64,000 nt of DNA from Sthenelais limicola (GCA_942159475.1 OW804098.1:114145916-114209915); one strand, 5' to 3'; shown: positions 23,140 to 35,227, counted from the first letter of the stretch. The notes: a model not told the origin generated them from the sequence alone. Made by a program: numbers and translations.

Positions 23140-24189
23140 CATTCTTATCATTATTGTAGAATTTTTATTCAGACTAAATCAAGTACAGAAGAGGGCTTGA
23201 GCCTCTACAAATAGTTCTTCTGGTCGGTCCTTAATATCAAATTAATGATACAGGAATACAATACATGCGATTTCAGAATAACAATCCATTATACTACACT
23301 ACATTCAGTCTTTAGTATGAGATATGATATATCTTTGGCCAATCCTACAGTACAGGTTATATTATGTATTAACTAATGTCCTTATTGTCCTATTCTCACG
23401 GTATATTGTCTTATTCTTATGAGAATATAAGCCAGGACCCTTGTGTAAGCCTAGTGCCTGTGTTGCAACCATGAAAATTAATAAGGGATAAAGATGAAGA
23501 ACCAGCTGAAATGACCAGTTAGATAATTAAGAAAATCAGTTGGACATACATATCAGATTAAATAACCATTGATTCATTATGAATAAAGCTGGCAATAAAC
23601 ATGAGTTTCAGCTTAGCCAGATTTTCTTCTATATTTTTAGCTGGGTGAAGGCAACCTGTTTTCAGTATTATTGTAATGGTACATATTATATGCCCGGGCC
23701 TGAATATTAAGCCTGAGTATAAATCTGGTGTACACACCATTTGAAAATTATATAAGCTCATGAACAGGGAAGCAACTGCAATATAATTATCAGGTGTGTT
23801 TGATTTGTGTGATGGATATCAGAAGAATTATAATTAATCCTAAATTGTATGTTGAATCCTTATTCGCAAGGAATTATGCAAGTCAGTGTAAAAACTGATG
23901 AAATATTCCCTGTTTATCACAGAACATACACCAGTCCACAAATATGAATTGTCATGTATCATACATGATATGATAAGACAAGTGTGTATCTTCCCCATCA
24001 TGTATTTGGATCATTCCTAGAAGTAATAGTAATATTCTCAATCTAGCTGGATTCCTCATATCTAGGATTAGGTCGCTATTTCCATCCCTGAAAAGGTTAA
24101 GATATCTTTGAAGCCTTCTATAACATAATAAAATCTTATCACAATTCATGTGTAAGTTAAAATTCGGAAATATTATAGTTAGCTCCCCT
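23140..24189. other. Gene-free stretch
   Basis: Contains a decayed piece of dispersed repeat C near 23810-23990. No coding region found. Confidence 0.35.
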
Positions 24190-24320
24190 AATCCTTACAT
24201 GAAAAACTCTTCTCAGGCAATTTTTCTGAATGACCTGTAGTCTTCTCATCTGCTGTTTTGATGACAAGTCTACCACTATACTACCAAATTCTGGTACTGG
24301 AAGTATAAATGTTTTAGATA
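24190..24320 (-). pseudogene. Reverse-transcriptase C-terminal remnant
   Basis: The minus strand reads ILPVPEFGSIVVDL ... QMRRLQVIQKNCLRRVF, which fits the region after the RT palm in non-LTR ORF2 (LPVLEYG ... LxxIQxxxLRxI). It stops soon after. A further minus-strand stretch at 24852-25064 (LLPLREGRRLHLLQ) may be another remnant of the same kind, but in the wrong order for one element. Confidence 0.45.
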
Positions 24321-24437
24321 TCCAGAGAATTTATGAAAATTCAAATCATTAAATTACCTGTGGCTAACACAGGGAACCTCATGGATATTTTATTTTCCCC
24401 ATTCTCCTCAACCACCATGAGGAGAATGGGGGACGAA

Positions 24438-24716
24438 AATTATCAGACTGGTCAAATAGGGGAAGAATGGAGCACAGAGCCATGAGAACATCACAGCTCT
24501 GCACTGTCAAAGCTTGATTCATTGGAAAGTGGGTTCTGTGTAGAGTGAGGCTGACAACATAATAACAAAATAATAACAAGATTATTGTACAGATGTCTGC
24601 AGACAATTTACATGATAATCCCTGTAAACTCAAAGCTTCTTTAGGTTGGTGTGAGTGTCTGCACAAAGTTACGAGGGAGGTCCACAGGAGGAATTTCCTA
24701 GTTAGTTGAATCTCAT
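24438..24716 (-). repeat. Local duplication, copy 1 (carries a hydrophobic ORF)
   Basis: ~280 bp nearly identical to 25758-26035, in the same orientation. Each copy keeps a minus-strand frame with CRHSHQPKEALSLQG followed by a hydrophobic stretch ICTIILLLFCYYVVSLTL. This copy's frame spans 24379-24735 (118 codons). I do not recognise the protein. Because the copies are so alike, an open frame in both is weak evidence for coding. Confidence 0.6.
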
Positions 24717-25757
24717 GAGCGTTATAAAAGTGCAAGAATTTCGTTGATACTCCAACAATTAGTGAAGTTACAGACTTTCAAAGTTACCTGCTTCTCAGAA
24801 CTCCTAATATAAACATTTGTGTGATGTGACTCCTAGCGGGAATACCAGGAACTATAACTCCCGTGGGAAGGTACCTTTCTGCTTGGCGGGACACAGTCGT
24901 CTAGTTTGTCTATGTTTTTCATCTATAAGTTTTGTATTGGTTTTCATTTGATATGCTTGTTGCAGGAGGTGCAATCTCCTCCCTTCCCTCAATGGGAGCA
25001 GGCTGGACTGCTGGTGGTATTCATCCACATTTTGAAATCTATTACTTCGGGTTATGATCCGCAACGCTCAATTAACATCCGTTGTGGATGTTGATATGTT
25101 GAGTCAGTATTCAAGCATATATATATATGGTATTATTTTGTTTAAAATGGTATGATGGATCTTAAATACTTTCATATAAAAAGTAACTTCTGTACTTAAT
25201 ACTAGAAAATTGATATCAAGGTAACGTATGAAGAAGAACTGTTTCACTTATGTTAATTGTTTGAATGTTTGAACTTAATTGAAAAAAAATAGTAACACTC
25301 CATGATGAATAATATACCATGTTTAACAGCAGGTATAAACATATCTAGTGGAATGTTTAAATGATCAATAGTCAAACTTTAAAATGGGATTTAGGGAGAT
25401 GGAGAGAGATTATTGCTAATGTAAGGTATTATTATTATGATAAAACTTTTATTCAATAAAACATGTACATTTCTGCTATGTTGTACTGAAGCAGAAAAGT
25501 CCTTCTCAGTATTCTACAACGCTGAGTTCTTCTTGGGTTCCCTTCAGAAATTATTATAATGCAAATAGGATAGAATTCACAATTATAGACAATTACATTG
25601 TTTAGATACTAAGAATATAGAGTCGACCCGCTTTTAGATGGTAGGATGGGAATAACGTTCATGGCAGTGTCCTATTGTCCGTGATTTATATAAGTTAGCT
25701 TGCAAAGTTAGCATGCAGAGTTAGCTTGCAGTGTTAGCGTGCAGAGTCATGAAAGAT
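24717..25757. other. Gene-free stretch
   Basis: Holds the possible RT remnant at 24852-25064 (minus) and AT-rich sequence. Nothing else supported. Confidence 0.35.
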
Positions 25758-26035
25758 ATCAGACTGGTCAAATAGTGGAAGAATGGAGTGCAGAGCCATG
25801 AGAACGTCACAGCTCTGCACTGTCAAAGCTTGATTCATTGGGAAGTGGGTTCTGTGTAGAGTGAGGCTGACAACATAATAACAAAATAATAACAAGATTA
25901 TTGTACAGATGTCTGCAGACAATTTACATGATAATCCCTGTAAACTCAAAGCTTCTTTAGGTTGTTGTGAGTGCCTGCACAAAGTTACGAGGGAGGTCCA
26001 CAGGAGGAATTTCCTAGGTAGTTGAATCTCATTCT
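25758..26035 (-). repeat. Local duplication, copy 2
   Basis: Near-identical partner of 24438-24716; its minus-strand frame is shorter (25734-25982, 82 codons) and starts at MCRHSQQPKEA. The copy boundaries are sharp on both sides. Confidence 0.6.
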
Positions 26036-26348
26036 TTTCTGTATACCAGTAAAGAGCACTAGGTGGAAGAAAGGTGACCCGTTATTTGTTGTTATGGATT
26101 GGTCCTCCGGCCCTACGGTCCACATTGGGTCGCCTAGTCAAGGACTGGAGTCCCCCACAGCCCGGCCCACTGCCCTCCAGTCGGGCAAATGTAAAAATAA
26201 TGGGATAAATCTAAGGATTACTGTTGTTTTTAGGCAATAAATGTCGCCGAAATGTTTCTGATGTCCAGGATGAATATATTTTATGATATGGAAATAATAT
26301 TACATATGATTAATAGTTCAAAATTGGATAAAATCAATTCATTCCTAG

Positions 26349-26409
26349 GCTTGTGGATGCACTGTCACATGACCAGATGAGTGGAGGCGGTCTTAAAGAA
26401 TACATTGAG
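26349..26409 (+). CDS. Possible 61-nt internal exon, unknown gene
   Basis: A CATTCCTAG acceptor is followed by a frame reading LVDALSHDQMSGGGLKEYIE and then a GAG|GTATCC donor. Composition is protein-like compared with the AT-rich surroundings. I do not recognise the protein and found no partner exon, so this is a guess from signals alone. Confidence 0.3.
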
Positions 26410-28357
26410 GTATCCATTTCCAGGAATTGAATTTATTGATGTAACTGTATTGAACAGGAAATAAACAAAATACATACCAGTGAGTCAAGTCTCAGGCATG
26501 TCCTAAGGGATCCAGACACATGACTAGTGACCAATACTAGTAAACATAGTACATATCATATATAGTAGTTTTTATTTCCCTTGTAACAATGCAGTTAACA
26601 TGGAACATATGGTGTACAGCTTCTGTATAATACACATCTTCCAGAAGTGCCATTGGAATAATAACAATAATAATAATAAGAGATAATACAACAATATCAA
26701 GAAATACAGTTAGCTAAGTAGTTTAGATACAATGACGAATTAGCATTTGATTCCAAGGTTACAACATCAGAATAGTTGTTCATTTTTAACATGGTCAAAG
26801 CTATACGTTTTCATGTAAGTTACATGACTATAGTGATTGGTTTAAAATATTTTACAGTAACCAACACAACGGTCAGCTTAAGATATGTTTACAAACAATA
26901 ATGTTTTCCATTAGATACACCAAATATAATAATTGACCTTTAGTACATGATAGTCAGACTTTGCTAGTAATTCAGTTTCAATTGACATTCACATTGGGAT
27001 TAACATTGGCAAAATCTGAATTTGATATATCTTCATACTTGAAAAGATGGGAGCAGGCTGATTTCACTGATGGTAAACATTAGGAGAGCTATTAAGTACC
27101 ATTTGTTACCGGCGGGCCACCATTTGTTACCGGCGGGCCACCGTTTGTTGCCGGCGGCCCCCGTTTGTCCATAAGGGGCTGGAGTGCTTTCTTTACACCA
27201 ATGGTGTCCCATGCACTAGGATTTGTTTCATGGAATATAACCTCTGTTTTCCCTTTTATTTCTCATTTCTCATTATGACATGATTGTCTCTTCTACTTAT
27301 TCTCATACAACCTAGTGAGAGCTTAGTCTCTTGTATAAACTGACATGTTAGTCCCTTTCTGTAATAACCTGTTCTCTGTGTCTTAAGTGTTCTATTACAC
27401 CTGTTGAGACCTTTACAGGGATTTATCTACCCCAACTGTGTGCTGTGGGAGAAAGGCTGTTGATCAGACAATAAACCAGAAAAGTAGCAGGTAGCTTACT
27501 TGATGACTTTAGTGAAGGTGTCAGAAGAGCGAATAGCTACATTTGAGTAATTAACACAAGAAATTTAGGCTGGAAAAATATAAAACCCACTACCTTTAAA
27601 ACCGAGCAAATCAATAACGAATGGGATTCCTTATTTCATAGTACCGATGGTGGCTAACAAAACACTAGGTTCTAAAACCTTCAAAAATGTCCTCAGATTG
27701 GATTAATTATTGCAAGATAATTATTTTACCTAATAATACTCAAGTTGAAGAGTCTTTAGGATTATTATCATCCTGAGTAGCTCATTATTGTAGGCTATGG
27801 CACCTTGGTTAACAACTGTATGTCATAACTGGAAACATATAGCAGAGACCCAACTTCAGTCAATATTTGAAGCTGGATTGTCCTCTGCTCAAAATAGTGT
27901 AAGAGGACTGAAAACCTTCCATTATCCAGATAGTGCTTTCAACTGCAACCTAGTTTTGAAGGGTTCGCAATTGTCAGCTGTACACATTTAGTAAATTTGG
28001 CTAAATTAGGCTGCAATTTGGCCAATACTAGGTAAATTTGGCATTGCTAGTATATTCAGCAGTGCATTAATTCTAGCAACCTTTTAAAACCCTGCCCACA
28101 AGCAGCTGATCTATGATTTCATTTCTAATCCTGGTTTATGTTGTTTCAAAAACATGAACCAGGACTTGAAATGAAATCCGGAGACCCTAATCATGGGGCA
28201 ATCGCAAGGCAAATCAGCTGTGTACGGGCAGGGTTTAGGTTGAACTGTGTTTTTAACTTAATTTTCGTCAGAAATTTGAGTTATTTGAGGGGATTGGTGA
28301 TAGTGAATTATACCTTTATATTATTTCCTGTGGACTTCAATCTGAAATACAAATTGT
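26410..28357. other. Gene-free stretch with small repeats
   Basis: 27098-27170 has three tandem copies of ~22 bp (CCATTTGTTACCGGCGGGCC). 27960-28340 is a decayed family A MITE. Otherwise AT-rich with no gene that I can support. Confidence 0.45.
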
Positions 28358-29419
28358 TCAATTCAAGACGATTCCTGGGGTAGGAGCAACAGCATTGTTC
28401 CTCCTAAACACCAGCAGTTTCAGAGCTTTCCTAAAGTCCTGACTATGCCATGCATAAATGAAAATATTCAACCATGAATTCATGAAATAGAGCAAATAGA
28501 GAAGTCGTTTCACCAGGCGCACAGACTGGTTCAAGTTCTCCCTAACAATCACAAAGAAAACCAGGTTAGGAATCCAAAATAAAAAATATGCCCCTTGAAC
28601 CATTAAAACCATTTTTGTAATCTTATAAGAATTCATCATATCCACGGCCTCCTGTGAGTTTGAGGGCAATGATTTCAAGATGTTCACCTTTTGATTGTAA
28701 GCAATAAAAGCAATCTTTACATTAATAACAATAGTGATTAACACCATTGTATAGAACATCAGAGCATAAATTACTGATACAAACCTTGGTGTCATGGCCA
28801 CCAATCCACAATATGTATTATCCGCCATCTTTTGTGATAAACCAATCAACAGTAACCAGACCCCAATAAGAGACCAGGAACAGACTGAAATCCATGTTGT
28901 TTTAGGTGGTAAGATGGTCATATATCTCAGTGGTAATATCAAAAATACCAACCTATCAATGGCTATTACCAGAAGAAAGATATGGTTTCCAACGGATGCA
29001 GAAGTTAAGAATAGTTGACTTGTTATACATAAGGGGATGTAGAAGGATGTATTAACACTAAACCGGGCCCACACTACAAGTGGGGCCGCAATACCATTTA
29101 TCAAATCAACAATTGCTAACTGAACTATGAAAATATTTGTTGGTTTTCTCAAATTAGGGAAAACAGTGATTGTAAATATTACAAGGGAATTTCCAAGGAT
29201 TGCAAAAATACCAAAAATGACTCTAATGCCATAGAGTGGTATTGCCATTGATAGATCAATTTGTTCTAAATGATACACGGTTGAGATAAGTGAAGGGTGT
29301 AAGGTTGTGTTGATATCAGACTGGTTGAAATGTAGCCCTGCTGTTGTATTACCTATGTCAGGTTGGACAAACTCTGTAGTAGAATCCATGATCAATAATT
29401 CTTCATAAAATTCCTCCAC
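28358..29419 (-). CDS. Intronless rhodopsin-like (class A) GPCR
   Basis: 353-residue seven-helix receptor in one exon. The extracellular N terminus has N-glycosylation sites N24, N32 and N37. Conserved class A positions are visible: G76-N77 in TM1, LAIVDL with D105 in TM2, C131 and C204 for the TM3-ECL2 disulphide, DRL 155-157 in place of DRY, FWIP 281-284 in TM6, and NIFIY 318-322 in place of NPxxY in TM7. The short third loop and short tail suggest a peptide- or lipid-type orphan receptor expanded in marine invertebrates; the ligand cannot be inferred. The ATG at 29417-29419 is the first in frame. Expected site: plasma membrane, G-protein coupling. Confidence 0.9.
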   Translation of the reverse strand: MEEFYEELLIMDSTTEFVQPDIGNTTAGLHFNQSDINTTLHPSLISTVYHLEQIDLSMAIPLYGIRVIFGIFAILGNSLVIFTITVFPNLRKPTNIFIVQLAIVDLINGIAAPLVVWARFSVNTSFYIPLCITSQLFLTSASVGNHIFLLVIAIDRLVFLILPLRYMTILPPKTTWISVCSWSLIGVWLLLIGLSQKMADNTYCGLVAMTPRFVSVIYALMFYTMVLITIVINVKIAFIAYNQKVNILKSLPSNSQEAVDMMNSYKITKMVLMVQGAYFLFWIPNLVFFVIVRENLNQSVRLVKRLLYLLYFMNSWLNIFIYAWHSQDFRKALKLLVFRRNNAVAPTPGIVLN

Positions 29420-29429
29420 AATCCAGTCC

Positions 29430-29730
29430 TTAATGATAAGTGCTTGATGATGAGTCCTTAATGATAGTTCTTAATAATCAGTGTTTGATAATCAGTGCTT
29501 GATGATGAATGCTTAATGATGAGTGCTAAATGATGAGTGTTTAATGATGAGTCCTTAATGTTCATCCTTAATGATCTGTGCTTGATGATGAGTGTTTGAT
29601 GATCAGTTGTTAATAATCAGTTGTTAATGATCAGTTGTTAATGATCAGTTGTCAATAATCAGCTCTTAATGATCAGTTCTTAATGATCAGTTCTTAATGA
29701 TCAGTTCTTAATGATCAGTCTTTAATCCTT
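29430..29730. repeat. Degenerate ~12-bp tandem repeat
   Basis: Repeats of TTAATGATCAGT / TTAATGATGAGT with drift, right at the 5' side of the GPCR start codon, so it would lie in its 5' UTR or promoter. Confidence 0.8.
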
Positions 29731-31319
29731 GGCCCAGCTAATTAGTAGAAACAAAGGTTCTGCAATCAAAGGCTGAACATGTAGTTTGAAAGGCTGTTAA
29801 TTGTTTTTTCTAATTCCTCAGCAAGACACTATTTTCTCCCAAACAATACAAATCCAAGGTGTAACACTGGACAAATGCTAGAGAGCAAGTTTCTCTGCTT
29901 CTCGGGCAGCATAGAGGCACTCACATCTTCCCAAGGGGGGTCACATGGACCAATCATGGTCAGGCAAGAATAATTACCTTCAGTGTACATTCAGGTACAT
30001 TCACCATTAATTCCTGCTCCCTCAAAGTTCAAGAAAGTAATTCAACACAGCTAAAACAAGTCATTTATCAGGTAATAATAATGTATGCCATATCATTACC
30101 TGATGTTATGAAATAATATTTAATATGTTTTTTAAAGATTTTATTACAACTGGGATTGACACTTCCCGAAGGGGTGGGATTTTCAAGTGCAGGTGTTCAG
30201 TTCACAGAAAAGTTAATAAGAAAGGTTTAACCAGTAAATGGAGAAGATGTGAATAATAATTAGTATTGGCATTCATTGTTTGCCTCAAGACATCAATGTG
30301 AGATTCAAATTGAACCAATCAAAGATCCATATACATGTCTACTGACAGATTTGATGGTTATCAAAGTTTAATTGCTTTGTTATCATCAATTATAACCAAA
30401 TATTCAATACCGCAAAGGAAAATGAATAAACAGGTTGGTTGGAAAGGTTTTTAAGATTTGCACCTAAGACTGAGTTCCATCTTGGGTTACTAATGGTTTT
30501 ATTGCGGGGAGGAATGATGGTGACCCCAGCTTCTGTACCACATATCCCCTTAGGGAGGTTCTGAACTCATTCATGCTAAGTGATTTAACCTCATTTTGGT
30601 AAAAATAACAAGCAGAGCTGTTTGTTGAGGAGAAACCTCGTGAGTTATGGACAAACTTCAATATCAATTTAAAAAACAAGTATCATGATTTAAAATCTCA
30701 CTTCACTGTGAGAAACATTGTTTATCTAAGAAAAACACTGTTTCTCAGTTTAAAAAGTTTGTTTATCAAAGTTTAAAAAGTACCGTTATCACTTGATATA
30801 CAAAATTTTCCAAACAATTATGTTTATCCAGGAGAAACAATGTTTTACATGGTGAAACATTGTTTTAGCTCTATAAACACTGTTCATTGTTCTATTAACA
30901 CTGTTTTTCAAGGTGAAACATTGTTTTTTTAATTGATAAACAGTGTTTTAGGTTGATAAACAGTGTTTATAAAGCCATAAACATTGTCTATCAATTTATT
31001 ACACAAATGGCTTGTCATGTAAGACATCCTCCAGAGAGGCTGGACAGAACTGTACAGATGAATAAAACGGTTTGTAAAACAACAAATTCTGAGAACATGT
31101 GAGACAAAGAAACGTCTTTTCTACCCCATTATGTAGAAATGGCTCTTCCCGTATATTATGGATGCTTTCAACTATGAATAAAATGAAGTAAAAAAAATGA
31201 ATTTCAGCGCTAATCTCAGTGAAAAACATATCGGTTGCCATGACAACCCCAGCTCACTCACTAGTGAAATATGCACTATGTGTAACTCTAGATATGTTGT
31301 TTTCAGAGCAATGTGTGTA
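29731..31319. other. Gene-free stretch
   Basis: 30700-30990 is rich in AAACATTGTTT / AAACACTGTTT-type short palindromic words (a decayed simple repeat). 31240-31319 is part of a dispersed repeat also near 13840 and 41500. No gene found. Confidence 0.45.
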
Positions 31320-31783
31320 CAAAATAATACAATATATTACATAATAATACAATATATTACATAATAATACAATATATTACATAATAATACAATATATTAC
31401 ATAATAATACAATATATTACATAATAATACAATATATTACATAATAATACAATATATTACATAATAATACAATATTACAGAATAATACAATATTACAGAA
31501 TAATACAATATATTACAGAATAATACAATATATTAAAGAATAATACAATATATTAAAGAATAATACAATATATTAAAGAATAATACAATATATTACAGAA
31601 TAATACAATATATTACAGAATAATACAATATATTACAGAATAATACAATATATTACAGAAAAATACAATATATTACAGAATAATACAATATATTGCAGAA
31701 TAATACAATATATTGCAGAATAATACAATATATTGCAGAATAATACAATATATTGCAGAATAATACAATATATTACAGAATAT
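31320..31783. repeat. 20-bp tandem repeat (~23 copies)
   Basis: Unit ATAATACAATATATTACATA drifting to AATACAATATATTACAGAAT. A block with TTAAAG and a block with TTGCAG variants are each run together, showing stepwise expansion. Confidence 0.95.
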
Positions 31784-32904
31784 CATTAAAGATGCTGTGA
31801 GCCTTGGTCTTGACAAATAGACATGTCTTGCTGTATAAAAATGTTGAATAAAAAAAATATATATATGACTAACTCATATGCAGCTTAAATCAGCTGATAA
31901 TGAAAGTGGCTTCATGGACAAATTATCACAAGATCCCTTGATCAAGACAGTCTATCAAATATATATGGGTCAGATTTTAGAAAATTCAACTACGCAAAAT
32001 TCATCTTCTCAAATAACCAAAAATTTAGACGAAAATAAAATTCAAAATACAGTTCAATCTAGCCAAATAGATTGCTAGAATCAATGCAATGCCAAATTTA
32101 CTCAAATTTAACCTAGTATTGACCAAATTACAGCTTAATTTAGCAGAATTTCCTGAATGTGTATAGCTGCCAATTGTACATTTTCTGAAAATCTGACCCA
32201 TCTATGCATCCTATCGAGTATATTTATCACATATCCTAATTCCTACTATCATTGGAATGGGCTTGATTACATCTTTTCAAATATGGTGATATGTCAAAAT
32301 CCCTTATTTTGCCAGTCATGACCCATTTTCCTGTAACACATCACAAATATTTGATAAATATTTGATAACTCATATTCCAATCGGGGTAACAGCAGGAAGA
32401 AATGCATCGATATTTTCTATGCATAAGCATGTCGACCCATTTGTCTGTCTTTACTGTAAAATTACTTGGGCATATAAAAGATTTTCTATTCTATTCTATT
32501 CTAAATGTGTAAGCAGGCTTCTAGATAAAACCCAGCTCTTCCAGGCGTTACCTTAAAAGCATAGTTTGCTAGCCTATTGGATGAGCAAACGACATGAAGT
32601 ATACAATTTTGATATTTAAATAAAACACAAATGATAGTTTAGACACCGATATTCACGAATGTTAGCCAAATCACCTTTCGGTGGGGAGACAAATAACAGA
32701 AGAATAAAAACGATTAGTTTTTGACTGACGTTAGCTAAGGGTGCAGCTCTAACGCCCACCCCCCTCCCCGCCTCCCACCCCCAAGCACCAGAGAGCCGTT
32801 ATTAAGTGACGTAACATAAGGTTAATGATGATTACTGCACGTTACGTGTCATCACGTGTCCGCACCAAAAGCCCCCACCCATCATCATCACCTTTCATGA
32901 AAGT
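31784..32904. other. Gene-free stretch of repeats
   Basis: 31960-32215 is a decayed family A MITE, 32216-32345 the right end of a family B MITE, and 32470-32506 looks like the 3' end of a CR1-type element (ATATAAAAGATTTTC then (TATTC)n). A C-rich stretch with a CRE-like TGACGTAA lies at 32755-32815. Confidence 0.5.
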
Positions 32905-33083
32905 CCCTCTCTCTCTCTCTCCTCTCTCCTCTCTCCCTCTCTATCCTCTCTCCCCCTCTCTCTCCTCTCTCTCTTCTCTCCTCTCTCTCCTCTCTCTCCT
33001 CCCCTTCTCTCTCTCTCCTCTCTCTCCTTACTCTCCTCTCTCTCCTCTCTCTTCTCTCCCTCCCTCTCTCTCCTCTCGCTTCA
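32905..33083. repeat. CT-rich pyrimidine tract 1
   Basis: About 180 bases almost only C and T (CTCTCTCCTCTCTCTCC pattern). Followed by CGCTTCAG and a short candidate exon ending in a GTGAGT donor at ~33132. Confidence 0.95.
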
Positions 33084-33135
33084 GTACCTCCTGTCCACCT
33101 GTGCCTGCTGCTATAGTGTTTTATAGAGAAAGGTG

Positions 33136-34304
33136 AGTGTGTAGGATTAGCCACATTAGTAACCTCCTGCTCCTCCTGCTCCTCCTCCTCACCTTTCACT
33201 CTATTACATGATAAGCACGGCAGAACATTGTTCACTTCTCATATTCAACATAAGATTATACTGTTAGATATAATCATTTGAAATTCTCACAATTTATTAT
33301 CAGGTTATGTGTTTCAGGAAAAGTCGCAAAATTAAAATTGTTTCCCAAGTGATTTATTCAAAGGAGGCTTGTTTTCAATAAAAAAAATAAATAAAACAAT
33401 GTTTTCAATATCTCTAAGTAATTTTGTACTCTGTATAGAAAATATAAAATTACATATTAAATTATTTCAATAAAATGTAAGTCCCCATCTTGACCATCTT
33501 GCTATTGGTTTTCATGGGCACAAGCTGTCATATTGGTTGAAACATTTTTGCAATTTTCAAAGTAAATGTTGCTAGAAATTTATGTCACAAAAAAATTGAT
33601 TTCTGGATGAACAATCACCAGTAAAGTAGTTCAATACCCTCCTCAGGATGACCTTGGAAAATGATAGATATATTCAGTGCACAGCCTTGAAATTAGAGAG
33701 ATGTATTTACAGAGTGAGGGCCCCAGGCACAAGGCTAACATTGAGACTATATTAATCCCTATGTATAGTTCTTGTTGGGTACAAGCCTTATACGCACCAA
33801 TAACGCAACTGTTCCTACAGAGCATGAGTATTGAATTGATGCCTGATGCTACACGACTCTGTTAAAAGCGCTGTTTGTTGAAAACATGTAATCATTGTTA
33901 CTTAGTGTTACTAAGCCTTAAGCCTTATGCCAACAGCTTTGTTAAATCTGTTGATCCGAATGGCCGATAAAATAAATTACTATAGGCCATTGCGCCTCTA
34001 GATGCCCTATGAGCATCAACGGCTTTGTATTACCACCCTCCCCTACTTCATTACCAACCTCATGTATCATAGAAGTTGTTCTTGATCTTACCATTCCATA
34101 TAACACAGATTCTATTATTGTACGCTAGTAATTTATTTAATTTGTCTACTTTTGTGTTCTTGTTGATTCTGTAAACCATTAAGTAATTCAAGATTCAGGC
34201 ATCCAATGGAAGAACTACCTAGGCAGTTGCCTATTTAGATTGTTGCACAACCTAATTGTAATACCACCTGAAAACAATAAAGAATTCTTGAAATGAAATG
34301 AAAT
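33136..34304. other. Gene-free stretch (probable intron)
   Basis: 33303-33480 is a decayed family B MITE. No exon recognised. It lies between the two pyrimidine tracts and so may be intron of the muscarinic-type receptor gene. Confidence 0.4.
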
Positions 34305-34793
34305 GAAATCTCTCCCCTCTCTCTCCTACTCCGTACCTCTTCTTTCTAATATATTTCTCCTCTTTATCCTCTCTCTCCTCTCTCTCCCCTCTCCCCCTCT
34401 CTCCTCTCTCTCCCTCTCTCCTCTCTCTCCCTCTCTCCCCCCTCTCTCCTCTCTCTCCCTCTCTCCTCTCTCTCTCCTCTCTCTCCCCTCTCTCCTCTCT
34501 CCCCCCCTCTCCCCCCCTCTCTCCTCTCTCTCCTCTCTCTCCTCTCTCCTCTCTCTCCTCTCTCCTCTCTCTCCTCTCTCCCCCCTCTCCCTCTCTCTCC
34601 CTCTCTCTCTCCCTCTCTCTCTCCTTCCCTCTCTCTCTCCCTCTCTCTCTCTCCCTCTCTCTCTCTCCCTCTCTCTCTCTCCCTCTCTCTCTCTCCCTCT
34701 CTCCCCCCTCTCCCCCCTCTCTCCTCTCTCTCCTCTCTCTCCTCTCTCCTCTCTCTCCTCTCTCCTCTCTCTCCTCTCTCCCCCCTCTCTTAA
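34305..34793. repeat. CT-rich pyrimidine tract 2 (~490 bp)
   Basis: Nearly uninterrupted C/T on the plus strand built from CTCTCTCCTCTCTCC and CCCTCTCTCTCT blocks. It ends five bases before the 3' splice site region of the muscarinic exon, so it takes the place of that intron's polypyrimidine tract. The long Ser/Leu/Pro and Arg/Glu frames inside it are composition artefacts. Confidence 0.95.
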
Positions 34794-34798
34794 TCAAG

Positions 34799-35227
34799 CT
34801 TCCAGATGAAAACTCAGGTGACAATGCAAAACCCACCATCAAAATGATCACTGACAGTGAAACAGACGATGATGATTCCCGCCTTGATAACAAGGATGCT
34901 GACGCAGCAGTCGGGAAAACTCCAGCCACCATGATGGTTCCGTTGTCATACCAACAATGCCCACATCATCCATGGGGCGGCGGATGTCCAACACAAGAGA
35001 CCTGCGCATGGCCATGCAAGCGCGGGTTGCGGCCAAGCTGGTCAATAAAGCCAAATCTCAGCGGGCAAGAAAGAAAAGGCAGGAGGGAAAGGAAGAGAAC
35101 AAGGCAGCCAAGACTCTGAGTGCAATCCTCCTGGCCTTTGTGGTGACCTGGACTCCATATAACATATTTACTGTGATAAAGACCTTCTGCCAACATGAAT
35201 GCATTAACGACACACTCTATGCTATTG
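34799..35227 (+). CDS. Muscarinic acetylcholine receptor-like, exon for ICL3 end, TM6 and ECL3 (one apparent frameshift)
   Basis: The 3' part reads a basic third-loop end (KSQRARKKRQEGKEENKAAK) and TM6 with TLSAILLAF and the muscarinic signature WTPYN, then IKTFCQHECINDTLYAIG, all typical of M-type receptors (G-protein-coupled, acetylcholine-binding, plasma membrane). It ends at a GTGAGT donor in phase 1, before the expected GYW of TM7. The 5' part, an acidic loop (SETDDDDSRLDNKDADAAVGK), is in another frame: one A missing from the run AAAA at 34916-34919 would join both. The acceptor may be ATCAAG (34798) or TTCCAG (34805). TM7 and the N-terminal exons were not found in the window. Confidence 0.85.

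Noticed and set aside
24379..24735. Bitter-taste-receptor-like fragment
   Set aside because: A faint resemblance of the hydrophobic stretch and a terminal LRR-type word is too short and has no diagnostic motif.
34252..34932. Long Ser/Leu/Pro and Arg/Glu reading frames in the CT tracts (also 32825-33235)
   Set aside because: They are only the translation of a two-letter C/T (or G/A) repeat and follow no coding pattern.
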